Origin: Riemerella anatipestifer ATCC 11845 = DSM 15868
GTDB lineage: Bacteria > Bacteroidota > Bacteroidia > Flavobacteriales > Weeksellaceae
Assembly (NCBI RefSeq): GCF_000252855.1
Contig: NC_017045.1
Coordinates: 496,001-560,000, forward strand
Direction: 5' to 3'
DNA length: 64,000 nucleotides
In this document: piece after piece, positions 38,639 through 47,886 of the stretch
Layout: every line of letters begins with the position of its first letter
How positions within the stretch are numbered: the first letter of the stretch is position 1
Notes under the pieces: generated by a model
The model's database searches: none
What the model saw: the letters and a program-made list of their open reading frames with translations, nothing else
Told to the model about the DNA's origin: nothing
Translations under genes and position numbers: made by a program

Positions 38639-39244
38639 ATGAAAAAAGCACTTATCGTGGTAGATGTTCAAAATGATTTCTGTGAAGGAGGAGCTTTGGC
38701 TGTACCTAACGCTAATGAAATTATCCCTTACATCAACCTTTTAATTGAGGAAAACCAATATGATAAAATAATTTTCACACAAGATTGGCACCCTGCAAAT
38801 CACAAATCATTTGCATCTAATAATGATAAAAAAGTAGGTGAAACTATATCACTGAACGGCGTTCCACAATTTATGTGGCCAGATCATTGTGTAGAAAATT
38901 CTTTTGGTGCAGAATTCCATAAAGACCTAGATATTAGTAAAGTAGATTACATTGTAAAAAAAGGTAAAAACCCTGAAATAGATAGTTATAGTGCTTTTCA
39001 GGACAATAATCATTTTATGAAAACGGGGTTAGCTGACTATCTTAAAGAAAACGATATACAATTAGTAGAAATTGTTGGCTTAGCACTAGATTATTGCGTT
39101 AAATATACTTGTTTAGATGCTGTTAAAGAAGGATTCTTAACCTGTTTACACTTTAATGGTACTCGTGCTGTAAATGTAAAACCTGAAAACGGAAGAGATG
39201 CCATCTACGAAATGTTAGAAAATGGTGTTACCATTTTAGGTTAA
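38639..39244 (+). CDS. pncA: Nicotinamidase/pyrazinamidase
   Basis: Hydrolyses nicotinamide to nicotinate in NAD salvage. 201 residues. Catalytic Asp9 (VVDVQNDFCEGG), a lysine in the VKKGKNPEIDSYSAF block, and nucleophile Cys153 (GLALDYCVKYTCLDA). Metal ligands are in FTQDWHPANH (Asp49, His51) and WPDHCV (His83). A terminator follows at once. Confidence 0.95.
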   Translation: MKKALIVVDVQNDFCEGGALAVPNANEIIPYINLLIEENQYDKIIFTQDWHPANHKSFASNNDKKVGETISLNGVPQFMWPDHCVENSFGAEFHKDLDISKVDYIVKKGKNPEIDSYSAFQDNNHFMKTGLADYLKENDIQLVEIVGLALDYCVKYTCLDAVKEGFLTCLHFNGTRAVNVKPENGRDAIYEMLENGVTILG

Positions 39245-39250
39245 AAAAAT

Positions 39251-39280
39251 AAAACACTTATAACTATTTATAAGTGTTTT
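39251..39280 (+). terminator. Terminator of pncA
   Basis: Perfect 13-bp stem AAAACACTTATAA with TTATAAGTGTTTT and a T-rich tail, 6 bp past the pncA stop. Confidence 0.85.
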
Positions 39281-39302
39281 TTCTTTCATATCAATATAAA
39301 TA

Positions 39303-39333
39303 AAAAAGCTGAAAAGTTTCCCTCTCAGCTTTC
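39303..39333 (-). terminator. Terminator of the outer-membrane beta-barrel gene
   Basis: Stem AAAGCTGA with TCAGCTTT, and a T-run on the minus strand, about 18 bp past the barrel gene stop. Confidence 0.7.
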
Positions 39334-39351
39334 CTTTTGCTAAAATATTTC

Positions 39352-39969
39352 TTAGAATTTAACTCCTAAACCTACTTGGAAAGTGTTGTTTTTGTTAGTT
39401 GCATTATCTGCTGCAGAAGTTTCTCCATTTTTAGAAATATCTGTAAAACCAGCTACATATCTAGCATTAACACCTATGTTTGGCGTAATATTAAACCCTA
39501 GACCTAACCCCATACCAAAGTTGAAGCTATTAAAGTTATCCTTATTAAGTTCTTTAGGAAGTTGCCCTGAACCAAGAGGAGTCTCATAAGAAGTCTTAGC
39601 ATTTGCTCCCACTAAAAAGCTAAACTCTGGTCCAGCCTCCAAATAAAACTCAGGAGTTGCTTTATACTGGAACATCACAGGAACCGAGATATAATCTAAA
39701 TTTAATTTTGTTTCTGATTTACCTAATATCCCTTCATTCATAGTAGTTTTAGAACCTAAATTGTTATAAAGTACCTCAGGCTGAATACTAAAACTCTCCG
39801 ATACAGGAGCGTTTAGAAATACCCCCGCATAGTAACCTACTTTAGCCTTAGTGTCATCATAGCCTCCCTTAGAAATAGAAGACACATTTAAACCTGCTTT
39901 TGCTCCAAATTGTTGTCCGAATGCAAATGAACCAGCTACTACCGCTAATCCTAAAAATAATTTTTTCAT
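39352..39969 (-). CDS. Outer-membrane beta-barrel protein (PorT-like)
   Basis: A 205-residue protein with a signal peptide (MKKLFLGLAVVAGSFAFGQ) and beta-barrel features: FGAKAGLNVSSISKG at the start of the mature protein, FSIQPEVLYNNLGSKT, LDYISVPVMFQYKATPEFYL and the C-terminal strand NTFQVGLGVKF ending in Phe, which is the outer-membrane assembly signal. Members of this family (PorT, OMP_b-brl_2) are widespread in flavobacteria, function mostly unknown. Monocistronic. Confidence 0.88.
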   Translation of the reverse strand: MKKLFLGLAVVAGSFAFGQQFGAKAGLNVSSISKGGYDDTKAKVGYYAGVFLNAPVSESFSIQPEVLYNNLGSKTTMNEGILGKSETKLNLDYISVPVMFQYKATPEFYLEAGPEFSFLVGANAKTSYETPLGSGQLPKELNKDNFNSFNFGMGLGLGFNITPNIGVNARYVAGFTDISKNGETSAADNATNKNNTFQVGLGVKF

Positions 39970-40182
39970 AATTTCAATTTTTAATTTTATAAAATTTGTT
40001 TTTACAATAACACTCTAATCAAAAGGCTTGCCAAAAGTTAAACGATTGATTAGATTTTGGTAAAACGACAAGAGCCTAGTTTTATTATATTACTATCTTA
40101 TTTCCAAATAGAAACATCAAAATTTTTTATTTAATCAAGAAAAAAACAAAACTTACTACTCTTTTAATATAAGAGATAATGT

Positions 40183-40213
40183 TTGAAACAATCTACATTT
40201 ATAACTATATTTG
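40183..40213 (+). promoter_or_regulatory. Promoter of the HAD-like/map gene pair
   Basis: TTG (40183-40185), 20-bp spacer, TATATTTG (40206-40213), 30 bp before ATG 40244. Confidence 0.6.
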
Positions 40214-40243
40214 TGGCTTATTAAGATTTTAATATCTAAGTAT

Positions 40244-40675
40244 ATGCTTAACAATAAAAAATTAGCCATAGATTTTGATGGCACTATTGTAGAAGACGCC
40301 TACCCAGGAATAGGTAAGCCTAAAGTTTTTGCATTTGAAACCTTAAAAAAACTCCAAATGGAAGGCTATAGACTAATACTATGGACTTACCGTAGCGGAA
40401 AAGCTCTAGACGAAGCCGTAGAATTCTGCAGAAAACATGGACTAGAATTTTATGCTATCAACTCAAGTTTTGAAGGAGAAGTTTTTGATAGTGCGACACA
40501 AAGTAGAAAACTTGATGCAGATTTATTTATTGATGATAGAAACCTTGGTGGTTTCCCAGGTTGGGGCGAAGTTTATAATATCATTAAAGATAAAATAGAA
40601 TTTAGAGTAGAAGGAAAAGAAGTTTTGGCATATTCTAAACTAAAAAAAGAAAAGAAAAAAGGGCTTTTTTGGTAA
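40244..40675 (+). CDS. HAD-superfamily hydrolase (BT0820-like)
   Basis: A 143-residue haloacid-dehalogenase-fold protein: AIDFDGTIVED has the nucleophile Asp10 and Asp12, RLILWTYRSG the Thr/Arg motif II region, and LFIDDRNLGG the acidic motif IV. The small size and lack of a cap resemble the structural-genomics protein BT0820. It is a phosphatase candidate of unknown substrate. ATG 40244 is used because the TTG upstream overlaps the -7 element. map follows 25 bp later. Confidence 0.82.
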   Translation: MLNNKKLAIDFDGTIVEDAYPGIGKPKVFAFETLKKLQMEGYRLILWTYRSGKALDEAVEFCRKHGLEFYAINSSFEGEVFDSATQSRKLDADLFIDDRNLGGFPGWGEVYNIIKDKIEFRVEGKEVLAYSKLKKEKKKGLFW

Positions 40676-40700
40676 AAAGTTCATAAAAAATAATCATTTT

Positions 40701-41510
40701 ATGATACAACTTAAGACGATTGAGGAGCTAAGATTGATGAAGGAGAGTGCCCAATTGGTTTCCAAAACTTTGGGTATGTTGGCAAAGGAAATAAAACCAG
40801 GTGTTACCACCAATCATTTGGATACTCTAGCAGCGGAATACATAAAAGACCACGGCGGCGAACCTGCTTTCCTAGGAATGTATGGTTTCCCTAAAAACCT
40901 TTGTATTTCACCGAATTCAGAGGTGGTACACGGTATTCCTAATGATACTCCTCTTAAAGAGGGCGATATACTTTCTGTAGATTGTGGCGTCTATATGAAT
41001 GGATTTTACGGCGACCACGCTTACTCTTTTGAAGTAGGAGAAGTAGCTCCAGAAACAAAAAAATTATTAAAAGTAACCAAAGAATCTTTATACAAAGGGA
41101 TAGAACAATGCGTAAGAGGAAAACGCGTTGGCGATATTTCTCACGCTATACAAAGCCATTGCGAAGCTCATGGTTATGGTGTGGTGAGAGAGCTTGTAGG
41201 GCATGGTTTGGGCAGAAAAATGCACGAAGACCCACAAGTACCTAACTACGGCAGAAAAGGAAGTGGAAAGGTATTAAAAGACGGTATTGCTCTAGCTATA
41301 GAACCCATGATTAACATGGGAACTCACGAAGTAGTTTTCCATAGCGATGGTTGGACGGTAACTACTAAAGACAACCTTCCTTCAGCACACTTTGAACATA
41401 ATGTATGTATTATTGGAGGGAAACCAGTTTTACTTTCTACCTTTAAATATATCTACGAAGCACTAGGTATTAGTAGTACAGAGGAAGAACCCTTTAATAT
41501 AGATTTTTAA
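40701..41510 (+). CDS. map: Methionine aminopeptidase, type I
   Basis: Removes N-terminal methionine from nascent proteins. 269 residues. Metal-binding and catalytic blocks are VVHGIPND (catalytic His), DCGVYMNGFYGDHAYSF (two Asp ligands), VGHGLGRKMHEDPQVPN (His ligand), IEPMI (Glu ligand) and SAHFEHNV (Glu ligand). It follows the HAD-like gene in one transcript and is terminated by a hairpin. Confidence 0.96.
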   Translation: MIQLKTIEELRLMKESAQLVSKTLGMLAKEIKPGVTTNHLDTLAAEYIKDHGGEPAFLGMYGFPKNLCISPNSEVVHGIPNDTPLKEGDILSVDCGVYMNGFYGDHAYSFEVGEVAPETKKLLKVTKESLYKGIEQCVRGKRVGDISHAIQSHCEAHGYGVVRELVGHGLGRKMHEDPQVPNYGRKGSGKVLKDGIALAIEPMINMGTHEVVFHSDGWTVTTKDNLPSAHFEHNVCIIGGKPVLLSTFKYIYEALGISSTEEEPFNIDF

Positions 41511-41520
41511 ATAAATTTTA

Positions 41521-41554
41521 AAAGCGGCCTGATAAAAAATCAAACCGCTTTTTT
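41521..41554. terminator. Bidirectional terminator between map and pheA
   Basis: Stem AAAGCGG with CCGCTTT plus an inner GAT/ATC pairing, followed by a T-run, between convergent genes. Confidence 0.8.
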
Positions 41555-41577
41555 GTTTTCATAATAAAGTTTTCTTT

Positions 41578-42420
41578 CTATCCGTCTAAAAGATACTCGT
41601 TATAATCTCCTAGAAACTTAACTTTAACTCCTATAGACTCTAGTTCTTCCAATGCATTTTGATAAAGGATATTTCCCCAATCTCCTACAACATTGATAAA
41701 GAAGAAATAATTACCAAGTCCTGTTTTTAGAGTGCGGCTTTCTATTTTAGATAAATTCATCTTACGCCACGCAAATACCGATAAAATCTGATGCAACCCT
41801 CCAGCATAGTCTGTTGGTAAAGTAACCAATAAACTGGATTTTTGAGCTAAAGACTGATATGGTAGCTCTAACTTATTTCCTCCTTTCTTTGAAACCACCA
41901 CAAAACGAGTGTGGTTTTGTTCAAAATCCTGTATGTTAGAGTGTAAAATTTTAAGGTTATAAAGTTTTGCTGCATAAGTATTAGCAATAGCTGCCCAAGG
42001 TTCATCTGGGTTTTCTGAAACTAGTTTTGCCGCCGCTGCTGTAGAAGTATAATCTGTGGTCAAAACTTCTTTGAATTGATTTCTTCTAAAATGAAAAGTT
42101 TGGGCTAATGCCTGTGGGTGAGAAATAATATTCTCTACCGAAGTATTATTAGAGTGTACCATTAAATGATGAGAAATAGGCATCACTACTTCCGTATTGA
42201 TAGCAATATCTTTAAAATCGTATAAATAATCCAGGGTTACTGAAACGGTACCCTCTATGGAATTTTCTAAAGGAACTACAATTTTATCTACTTTACCCTC
42301 GTCTAAAGCTATAAAACAGTCTAATATACTGGTTTGAGGCAATAATTCCCCATTCAAAAAAACCTGAGAGGCAGCTAACTGAGTGAAAGAAGCCTGTGGT
42401 CCTAAAAACGCTATTTTCAT
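41578..42420 (-). CDS. pheA: Prephenate dehydratase
   Basis: Converts prephenate to phenylpyruvate in phenylalanine biosynthesis. 280 residues, a monofunctional form without a chorismate mutase domain. Signatures are IAFLGPQASFTQLAA at the start, VVPLENSIEGTVSVTLDYLY, ISHPQALAQTFHF, STAAAAKLVSE and TRFVVVSKK; the C-terminal ACT domain carries the phenylalanine-binding ESRTLKTGLGNYFFFINVVG. It lies 17 bp downstream of the stress-protein gene in a minus-strand operon. Confidence 0.95.
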   Translation of the reverse strand: MKIAFLGPQASFTQLAASQVFLNGELLPQTSILDCFIALDEGKVDKIVVPLENSIEGTVSVTLDYLYDFKDIAINTEVVMPISHHLMVHSNNTSVENIISHPQALAQTFHFRRNQFKEVLTTDYTSTAAAAKLVSENPDEPWAAIANTYAAKLYNLKILHSNIQDFEQNHTRFVVVSKKGGNKLELPYQSLAQKSSLLVTLPTDYAGGLHQILSVFAWRKMNLSKIESRTLKTGLGNYFFFINVVGDWGNILYQNALEELESIGVKVKFLGDYNEYLLDG

Positions 42421-42437
42421 ACTATGATTACTCTATT

Positions 42438-43256
42438 CTAAGGCAATACTACCAGTGGAATGTCACCTACATATACCAACTCGTTAACTAAAAACTTTCT
42501 AAATATATGATCTGTTACAAATCTATTCCCTTTCTGTAATACAAGAATTTCTGTTTCATTATTATTGATGACTTTCTTTATTCCTTCAGAGGGAACATTA
42601 GACTCATATATAGCATAGTCTACTTGGTAATTATCAGCGTAAAGTTCTACTAATTTCTCCAAATTTCTTTTGTGCTCTTCCACATTTTCTTCTGGCTTCG
42701 CTATATAGAAAAAAACAATTTCTGTTTCTTTTTCATTTATAAACTTAAAAAAATGGTTCAGTTCTAGAATATTCAGCGGATACTTCTGCTTTACTGCTAC
42801 AAATATTTTATTTACGGAGAATGAATCAATTTCCCCTGGAAGCACAACAGCACTATTTTTAATTTTATCAATTATATGTACTGCTTTACTTCCTAAAAAT
42901 ATTTTCTTTAAAATACCTGCATTTTTTGTCCCTAAAAGAATCATATTATGATATGGCTCAGTAAGTAACTTTTCTAATATTTCTTGCAAATCTAACTCCG
43001 AAGCTAAATAAGAAACCTCTAAAGTAGATGATATAATAGGTTTGGCAAAATCTCTAAGTTTATCAAAGGTTTCCGAATTGGAATTCCTAATAATTTTATT
43101 CCTATCCTGTATATCTGCCAATGATGGTACTAAAACATTGTTCTGATGAACTAACACCAGCTCTGCATCAACCTTGCTCCCCCAATCACTGGCATATTTC
43201 AATAGGTTTTCAGAATATTCGGAAAAATCTACCAATACAATAATTCGTTTTTTCAT
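42438..43256 (-). CDS. Universal stress protein, two-domain
   Basis: A 272-residue protein with two UspA-like folds: MKKRIIVLVDFSEYSENLLK begins domain 1 and the second starts near VNKIFVAVKQKYPLNILELN. The ATP-loop signature is weak: domain 1 has MILLGTKNAG where G-x2-G-x9-G(S/T) is expected. It lies 3 bp after the antiporter stop, so the two are co-translated; Usp proteins often regulate neighbouring transporters, which is an inference here. Confidence 0.8.
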   Translation of the reverse strand: MKKRIIVLVDFSEYSENLLKYASDWGSKVDAELVLVHQNNVLVPSLADIQDRNKIIRNSNSETFDKLRDFAKPIISSTLEVSYLASELDLQEILEKLLTEPYHNMILLGTKNAGILKKIFLGSKAVHIIDKIKNSAVVLPGEIDSFSVNKIFVAVKQKYPLNILELNHFFKFINEKETEIVFFYIAKPEENVEEHKRNLEKLVELYADNYQVDYAIYESNVPSEGIKKVINNNETEILVLQKGNRFVTDHIFRKFLVNELVYVGDIPLVVLP

Positions 43257-43259
43257 ATG

Positions 43260-44741
43260 CTATCCTGTATTTATTGGGTTACGCAAACATTGTTTTACTT
43301 CTTCTAAATCACTATTCTTATTTGCTAAAACAATAAGAGTATCATTTTCTTTTATAGCAGTAGAACCTCCTGGACGAAGATACTTCCCTTCCCTCTTTAT
43401 CATCACTATAAACGCTGACTTAGGAAAATGTAAATCTACTATTCGTTTTTCTTTAGCATAATAATCTGCCTCTATATTATATTCTTGCAAAAGAGATTTA
43501 GGGATGTTTGCCATCTCGCTTTCGTCTTCTTCCACTATATTTTTCTTTTCTTCCTCTGGTAGTGCAACATTAAGCCATTTAGCAAAAATGGAAAGTGTAG
43601 TCCCTTGAATAAGAACAGAAGTAACTGATATAAAGAATACAATATTAAATATAATGTGAGCTTTATCTATCCCTGCTAATAAAGGGTAAGTTGCAAATAC
43701 GATAGGTACTGCACCTCTAAGCCCTACCCATGATATATAAAGTCTTCTTCTCATTTTCATTTTGAAAAAGGCAAGACTAATAAGCACACTTGCTGGACGA
43801 GCTACTAATATTAAAAACAATGATATTACTAAGCCTATACCTATGTAAGGAACTATTTGAGTTGGATAAACCAAAAGCCCCAAAGTAAGGAACAGAACAA
43901 TTTGCATAAGCCAAGCCAAACCGTCATACATTCCTAGAATGGTATTCTTGTGGATAATATCTTGATTACCTAAATACACCGCACATATATAAATAGCCAA
44001 AAACCCATTACCATCTATTGCATCTGTTGCAGAGAATACAATAAACATAATGGCTATTACTAAAACTGGATAAAGTCCCTCAAAACCTAGTTTAATATTA
44101 TTTATAATAAACTTACTTAATTTCCCAAACAAAATCCCCGCAATACCACCTATTATCATTTGTCTAAAAAACAACGGTATAATAGAAGTTATACTTTGGT
44201 CTTGATTGATAACTAAGGTTAAGAAAGCTATTGTGAGTACATACGCCATCGGGTCATTACTCCCACTTTCTAGCTCTAGAGTTGGTCTAAGATTAGTTCT
44301 TAATGCTAAATTCTTTGACCTAAGAATAGAAAATACCGCAGCCGCATCTGTGGAAGACACTATCGACCCTAAAAGCATACTCTCATAGATGGTAAAATCT
44401 GTAACATACCATACGAATAGACCCAAACATAATGCTGTAAGTAAAACCCCTACCGTAGATAACACTAAACCCTCTTTTATGACAGGTTTTATAGATTTCC
44501 AATTAGTGTCTAAACCTCCCGAAAATAATATAAAATTAAGAGAAACTATCCCTATAAATTGAGCCGTTTTAGAATTATCAAAATGAATTCCTCCAAAACC
44601 ATCAGACCCTGCCAGCATTCCTATAGCCAAAAATAATAACAATGTGGGCACTCCAAATCTATATGATGTTTTTCCAACAATGATACTTATGAAAAGTAGT
44701 ATAGAGCCAATAAGTAGTATATTTTCCGTCGTTAAAGCCAT
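43260..44741 (-). CDS. Potassium/proton antiporter (CPA1 family)
   Basis: A 493-residue membrane protein. Twelve or more hydrophobic segments span residues 5-390. The CPA ion-binding region ELESGSNDPMAYVLTIAFL has the conserved acidic residues, and LLGSIVSSTDAAAVFSIL is the TDAA motif. The C-terminal soluble part (about 395-490) is a TrkA-C/RCK-C regulatory domain (KSAFIVMIKREGKYLRPGGS, DTLIVLANKN). This layout fits the K+/H+ antiporter NhaP2/CvrA type. It heads an operon with the stress protein and pheA; a promoter lies upstream. Confidence 0.9.
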   Translation of the reverse strand: MALTTENILLIGSILLFISIIVGKTSYRFGVPTLLLFLAIGMLAGSDGFGGIHFDNSKTAQFIGIVSLNFILFSGGLDTNWKSIKPVIKEGLVLSTVGVLLTALCLGLFVWYVTDFTIYESMLLGSIVSSTDAAAVFSILRSKNLALRTNLRPTLELESGSNDPMAYVLTIAFLTLVINQDQSITSIIPLFFRQMIIGGIAGILFGKLSKFIINNIKLGFEGLYPVLVIAIMFIVFSATDAIDGNGFLAIYICAVYLGNQDIIHKNTILGMYDGLAWLMQIVLFLTLGLLVYPTQIVPYIGIGLVISLFLILVARPASVLISLAFFKMKMRRRLYISWVGLRGAVPIVFATYPLLAGIDKAHIIFNIVFFISVTSVLIQGTTLSIFAKWLNVALPEEEKKNIVEEDESEMANIPKSLLQEYNIEADYYAKEKRIVDLHFPKSAFIVMIKREGKYLRPGGSTAIKENDTLIVLANKNSDLEEVKQCLRNPINTG

Positions 44742-44768
44742 TTATTCTGCAAAATTTTCCTATCCAAG

Positions 44769-44799
44769 CAAAGATACAGAAATACGGCTTAAAAAACAA
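44769..44799 (-). promoter_or_regulatory. Promoter of the antiporter-usp-pheA operon
   Basis: On the minus strand TTG (44799-44797), 20-bp spacer, TATCTTTG (44776-44769), 28 bp before the ATG. Confidence 0.6.
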
Positions 44800-44834
44800 C
44801 TATTCCAGTAATCAACACTTAAACAATACATTAC

Positions 44835-44870
44835 AAAAGAAGCTACCTCAAGTTGAGATAGCTTCTTTTT
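44835..44870 (-). terminator. Terminator of secDF, repeated hairpin type
   Basis: Stem AAGAAGCTACCTCAA with TTGAGATAGCTTCTT, 22 bp after the secDF stop on the minus strand. The inner part is the same as in the hairpin at 23353-23386. Confidence 0.75.
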
Positions 44871-44891
44871 ATTATGAATAATTTATATCAA

Positions 44892-47768
44892 TTAAATTTT
44901 GATATCTTCCTGTTTTTTGCCTTTTAAGAAATCATACGCAATACCCGATGCTATAAATATAGATGAATAAGTACCAAAACCTATACCTAGCAACAATGCA
45001 AACATAAATCCTCTCAAACTATCTCCACCAAATATAAATATAGCTAAAATCACCATTAGTACAGTAAGTGAGGTATTGATTGTTCTACCCAAAGTACTGC
45101 TGATAGAATCATTGAACAGCCCTGCCAAAGTAGTAGATTTTCTCTCTCTTAGATATTCACGAATACGGTCAAATACAATTACAGTATCATTGATAGAATA
45201 TCCTAGCACCGTAAGTATCGCTGCGATAAAGTCCTGATTAATTTCCATGTTGAAAGGAGAAACTTTATAGAATAAAGAATAAGCTCCTAAAATAATAATA
45301 GCATCATGGAACAATGCCAACACAGCACCTAAAGAGAACTGCCATCTTCTGAAACGGAATAAGATATAAATAAATATTCCTAATAAAGAGGCTAGTACTG
45401 CAAAAGTACCACCTATCTTGATATCATCTGCTACAGATGGTCCTACTTTAGTAGATGAAACTATACCTAAATTATCCCCTTCAGCACTCTTAAATTTATC
45501 TAGCGTATAACCAGTTGGATAATTAGACTTCAATCCTTCAAACAATTTAGCCTCAATCTCTTGGTCTGCCGCTAATGATTCATCATCAATCTTATAGTCA
45601 GTTGTGATTTTTAACTGGTTAGAAGTACCAAATGTTTTTACATCTACTGAATTATTCTTTCCATCCTTAGTTTGAAATAATTGTGATAGACTAGCTTCCG
45701 CTTGTGCAGCATCTACCGTTTTATCAAATTTAACTACATAGTTTCTTCCTCCTTCAAAATCTACACCTAGCTTAAAGCCGTTTACCACTATAGAAGCTAA
45801 ACATATTACAGTAAGAATACCCGAGATAATATAAGCAAACTTTCTCTTCTCTATAAAAGCCACCCATACATTTCTGAATATATTTTTAGTAGCAGGAGTC
45901 CATACAGAAAGCCCTTTACCTTTATTAAGCCTACTAAATATCATTACTCTAGAAAGTAATACAGATGTAAAGAAAGTCATAATAAGACCTATAATCAGCG
46001 TAACTGCAAAACCTTGGATAGGGCCTGTACCAAAGATGTAAAGCACCACCGCTGTAAGCAATGTAGTTAAATGCCCATCTACAATAGCAGAAAGTGCATG
46101 TTTGAAACCATCATGGTAAGCCTCTCTGATGTTTTTACCTGCAAAAAGCTCTTCTTTAGTTCTTTCATAGATGATTACATTGGTATCCACTGCCATCGCC
46201 ATCGTTAAAACAATACCAGCAATACCTGGTAAAGTAAGCGTAGCGTCCATAGAATCCATAATACCGAAGATATAGAACAAATTGATAATCATAGCAATTA
46301 CCGCAAAAACACCTGCTCCTCCATAGTAAAATATAATATAAACTACAATGAAAACAAATGCAATAATAAATGACCACATACCAGCGTCAATAGAAGCTTG
46401 ACCTAAAGATGGCCCTACAACATCTGCCTGTACAATTTTAGCGCTTGCAGGCAACTTACCTGTATTTAAAACATTTACTAAATCTTGAGCTTCGTCTTGA
46501 GTAAAGTTACCCGAAATTTGTGTACGCCCGTTAGGTATCGCATTTACAACATTAGGAGCTGTATATACCTTATCATCTAAAGTAACCGCTACTGGTTTAC
46601 CTACATTTTTTTCAGTTAGAATCTTCCAGTCTTTAGTACCCTCACTATCCATCTGCATATCTACCACTACTCTACCTATTTGGTCGTAGCTGATATTTGC
46701 CTTATCTACCGCACCATCTACTGGAGCTTTACCTGAAATATTAGAACGAATAGCATACAATACCAAGTGGTCAGGATCTGTAGATTCTGGCTTATAAGCC
46801 CACAGAAACTTAGTGTATTTAATATTACCTGGTCTAGCGTTTAAAGCTACTGAACTATTAAGAATTTTGTTAACAGTAGCTGTGTCGCTTAACTTAATGT
46901 TACCAACTCCATTACTTCTAAGCGTATTTAGATTGAGCAACGCTGGGAAATTAGTTGTTTTAGCAACTCCCATAGAATCTCCTTTAGCCAACACTAATTT
47001 TGAAAGTTGTTCAAAGTAAGGAGCAACTTCTGGCACTTGCTGAACTTCCCAAAACTGAAGCTTAGCAGAAGTCTGAAGCATTTTCTTTACTCTATCAATA
47101 TCTTTAATACCTGGCATCTCAACCAATATTCTACCTGTACCAGGTACTCTCTGAACATTAGGCTGAGTAACCCCCATTTTGTCTATACGAGTTCTAATAA
47201 CTTCGTAAGCAGAACCTACCGCAGCATCTATTTTCTTTCTAATGATAGACTTAACCTCGTCATCAGTTGTATTAAATTTGATTTCGCCACTTAATTTTTG
47301 AGTTCCAAATATTTCTGGACTCGCTAACTTTAAGTTTGCTGCTTTGCTCTTGTTTACATTATCAAACTGAACAAAGAAGTCCTCTATATAAGATTTAGTA
47401 GAATTTCTCTGAGCTACATCTGTTTTATCTAGTGCTTCTATGAGTATTGGGTTAGATGAATAGTTAGTTAAATCCATCACCAAATCTCTTTGGTTAATCT
47501 CTAAAAGCACATTGATACCACCTTTTAAGTCTAGACCTAACTTCATTTCACGCTCTTTAGCAGCCGTGTAGTAAAGCTTAGTAAACCCTAAATTAAGCGT
47601 ATCTTTAGACAGACGATCTATCTCTTTTTGATACTTTACCTGATTGTCTCCTGCTATAGCTCTAGCTTCTTTCTCTACCTTGCTCGCATAAAAAGTAGGG
47701 AGCATTTCGTTAAGACAAATAAGCCCTAGAACAATCGCAACAACTGTAATAAGTCCTTTTCCTTGCAT
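44892..47768 (-). CDS. secDF: Fused protein translocase subunit SecDF
   Basis: An accessory part of the Sec translocon that uses the proton gradient to pull exported proteins outward. 958 residues, SecD and SecF joined in one chain as usual in Bacteroidota. SecD half: N-terminal TM, GLDLKGGINVLLEI, the long P1 periplasmic domain with VRTRIDKMGVTQPNVQRVPG and ILVEMPGI, and TM block with AMAVDTNVIIYERTKEEL. SecF half: GVDFEGGRNYVVKF and LGYSINDTVIVFDRIRE. A TATATTTG -7-type element lies at 47804-47811. A monocistronic gene. Confidence 0.96.
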   Translation of the reverse strand: MQGKGLITVVAIVLGLICLNEMLPTFYASKVEKEARAIAGDNQVKYQKEIDRLSKDTLNLGFTKLYYTAAKEREMKLGLDLKGGINVLLEINQRDLVMDLTNYSSNPILIEALDKTDVAQRNSTKSYIEDFFVQFDNVNKSKAANLKLASPEIFGTQKLSGEIKFNTTDDEVKSIIRKKIDAAVGSAYEVIRTRIDKMGVTQPNVQRVPGTGRILVEMPGIKDIDRVKKMLQTSAKLQFWEVQQVPEVAPYFEQLSKLVLAKGDSMGVAKTTNFPALLNLNTLRSNGVGNIKLSDTATVNKILNSSVALNARPGNIKYTKFLWAYKPESTDPDHLVLYAIRSNISGKAPVDGAVDKANISYDQIGRVVVDMQMDSEGTKDWKILTEKNVGKPVAVTLDDKVYTAPNVVNAIPNGRTQISGNFTQDEAQDLVNVLNTGKLPASAKIVQADVVGPSLGQASIDAGMWSFIIAFVFIVVYIIFYYGGAGVFAVIAMIINLFYIFGIMDSMDATLTLPGIAGIVLTMAMAVDTNVIIYERTKEELFAGKNIREAYHDGFKHALSAIVDGHLTTLLTAVVLYIFGTGPIQGFAVTLIIGLIMTFFTSVLLSRVMIFSRLNKGKGLSVWTPATKNIFRNVWVAFIEKRKFAYIISGILTVICLASIVVNGFKLGVDFEGGRNYVVKFDKTVDAAQAEASLSQLFQTKDGKNNSVDVKTFGTSNQLKITTDYKIDDESLAADQEIEAKLFEGLKSNYPTGYTLDKFKSAEGDNLGIVSSTKVGPSVADDIKIGGTFAVLASLLGIFIYILFRFRRWQFSLGAVLALFHDAIIILGAYSLFYKVSPFNMEINQDFIAAILTVLGYSINDTVIVFDRIREYLRERKSTTLAGLFNDSISSTLGRTINTSLTVLMVILAIFIFGGDSLRGFMFALLLGIGFGTYSSIFIASGIAYDFLKGKKQEDIKI

Positions 47769-47886
47769 TTTCAGTAATTTACAACATTAAAAATTATAGT
47801 CGGCAAATATAATGTTTTTCAGTATAATTATAAACTTTATTTGCTATTGTTTTCATTTTAAACAAATGAGAAATATCAATACTCTT

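Noticed and set aside
42421-42437. Phenylalanine attenuator before pheA
   Set aside because: The gap to the upstream gene is only 17 bp, with no leader peptide or hairpin.
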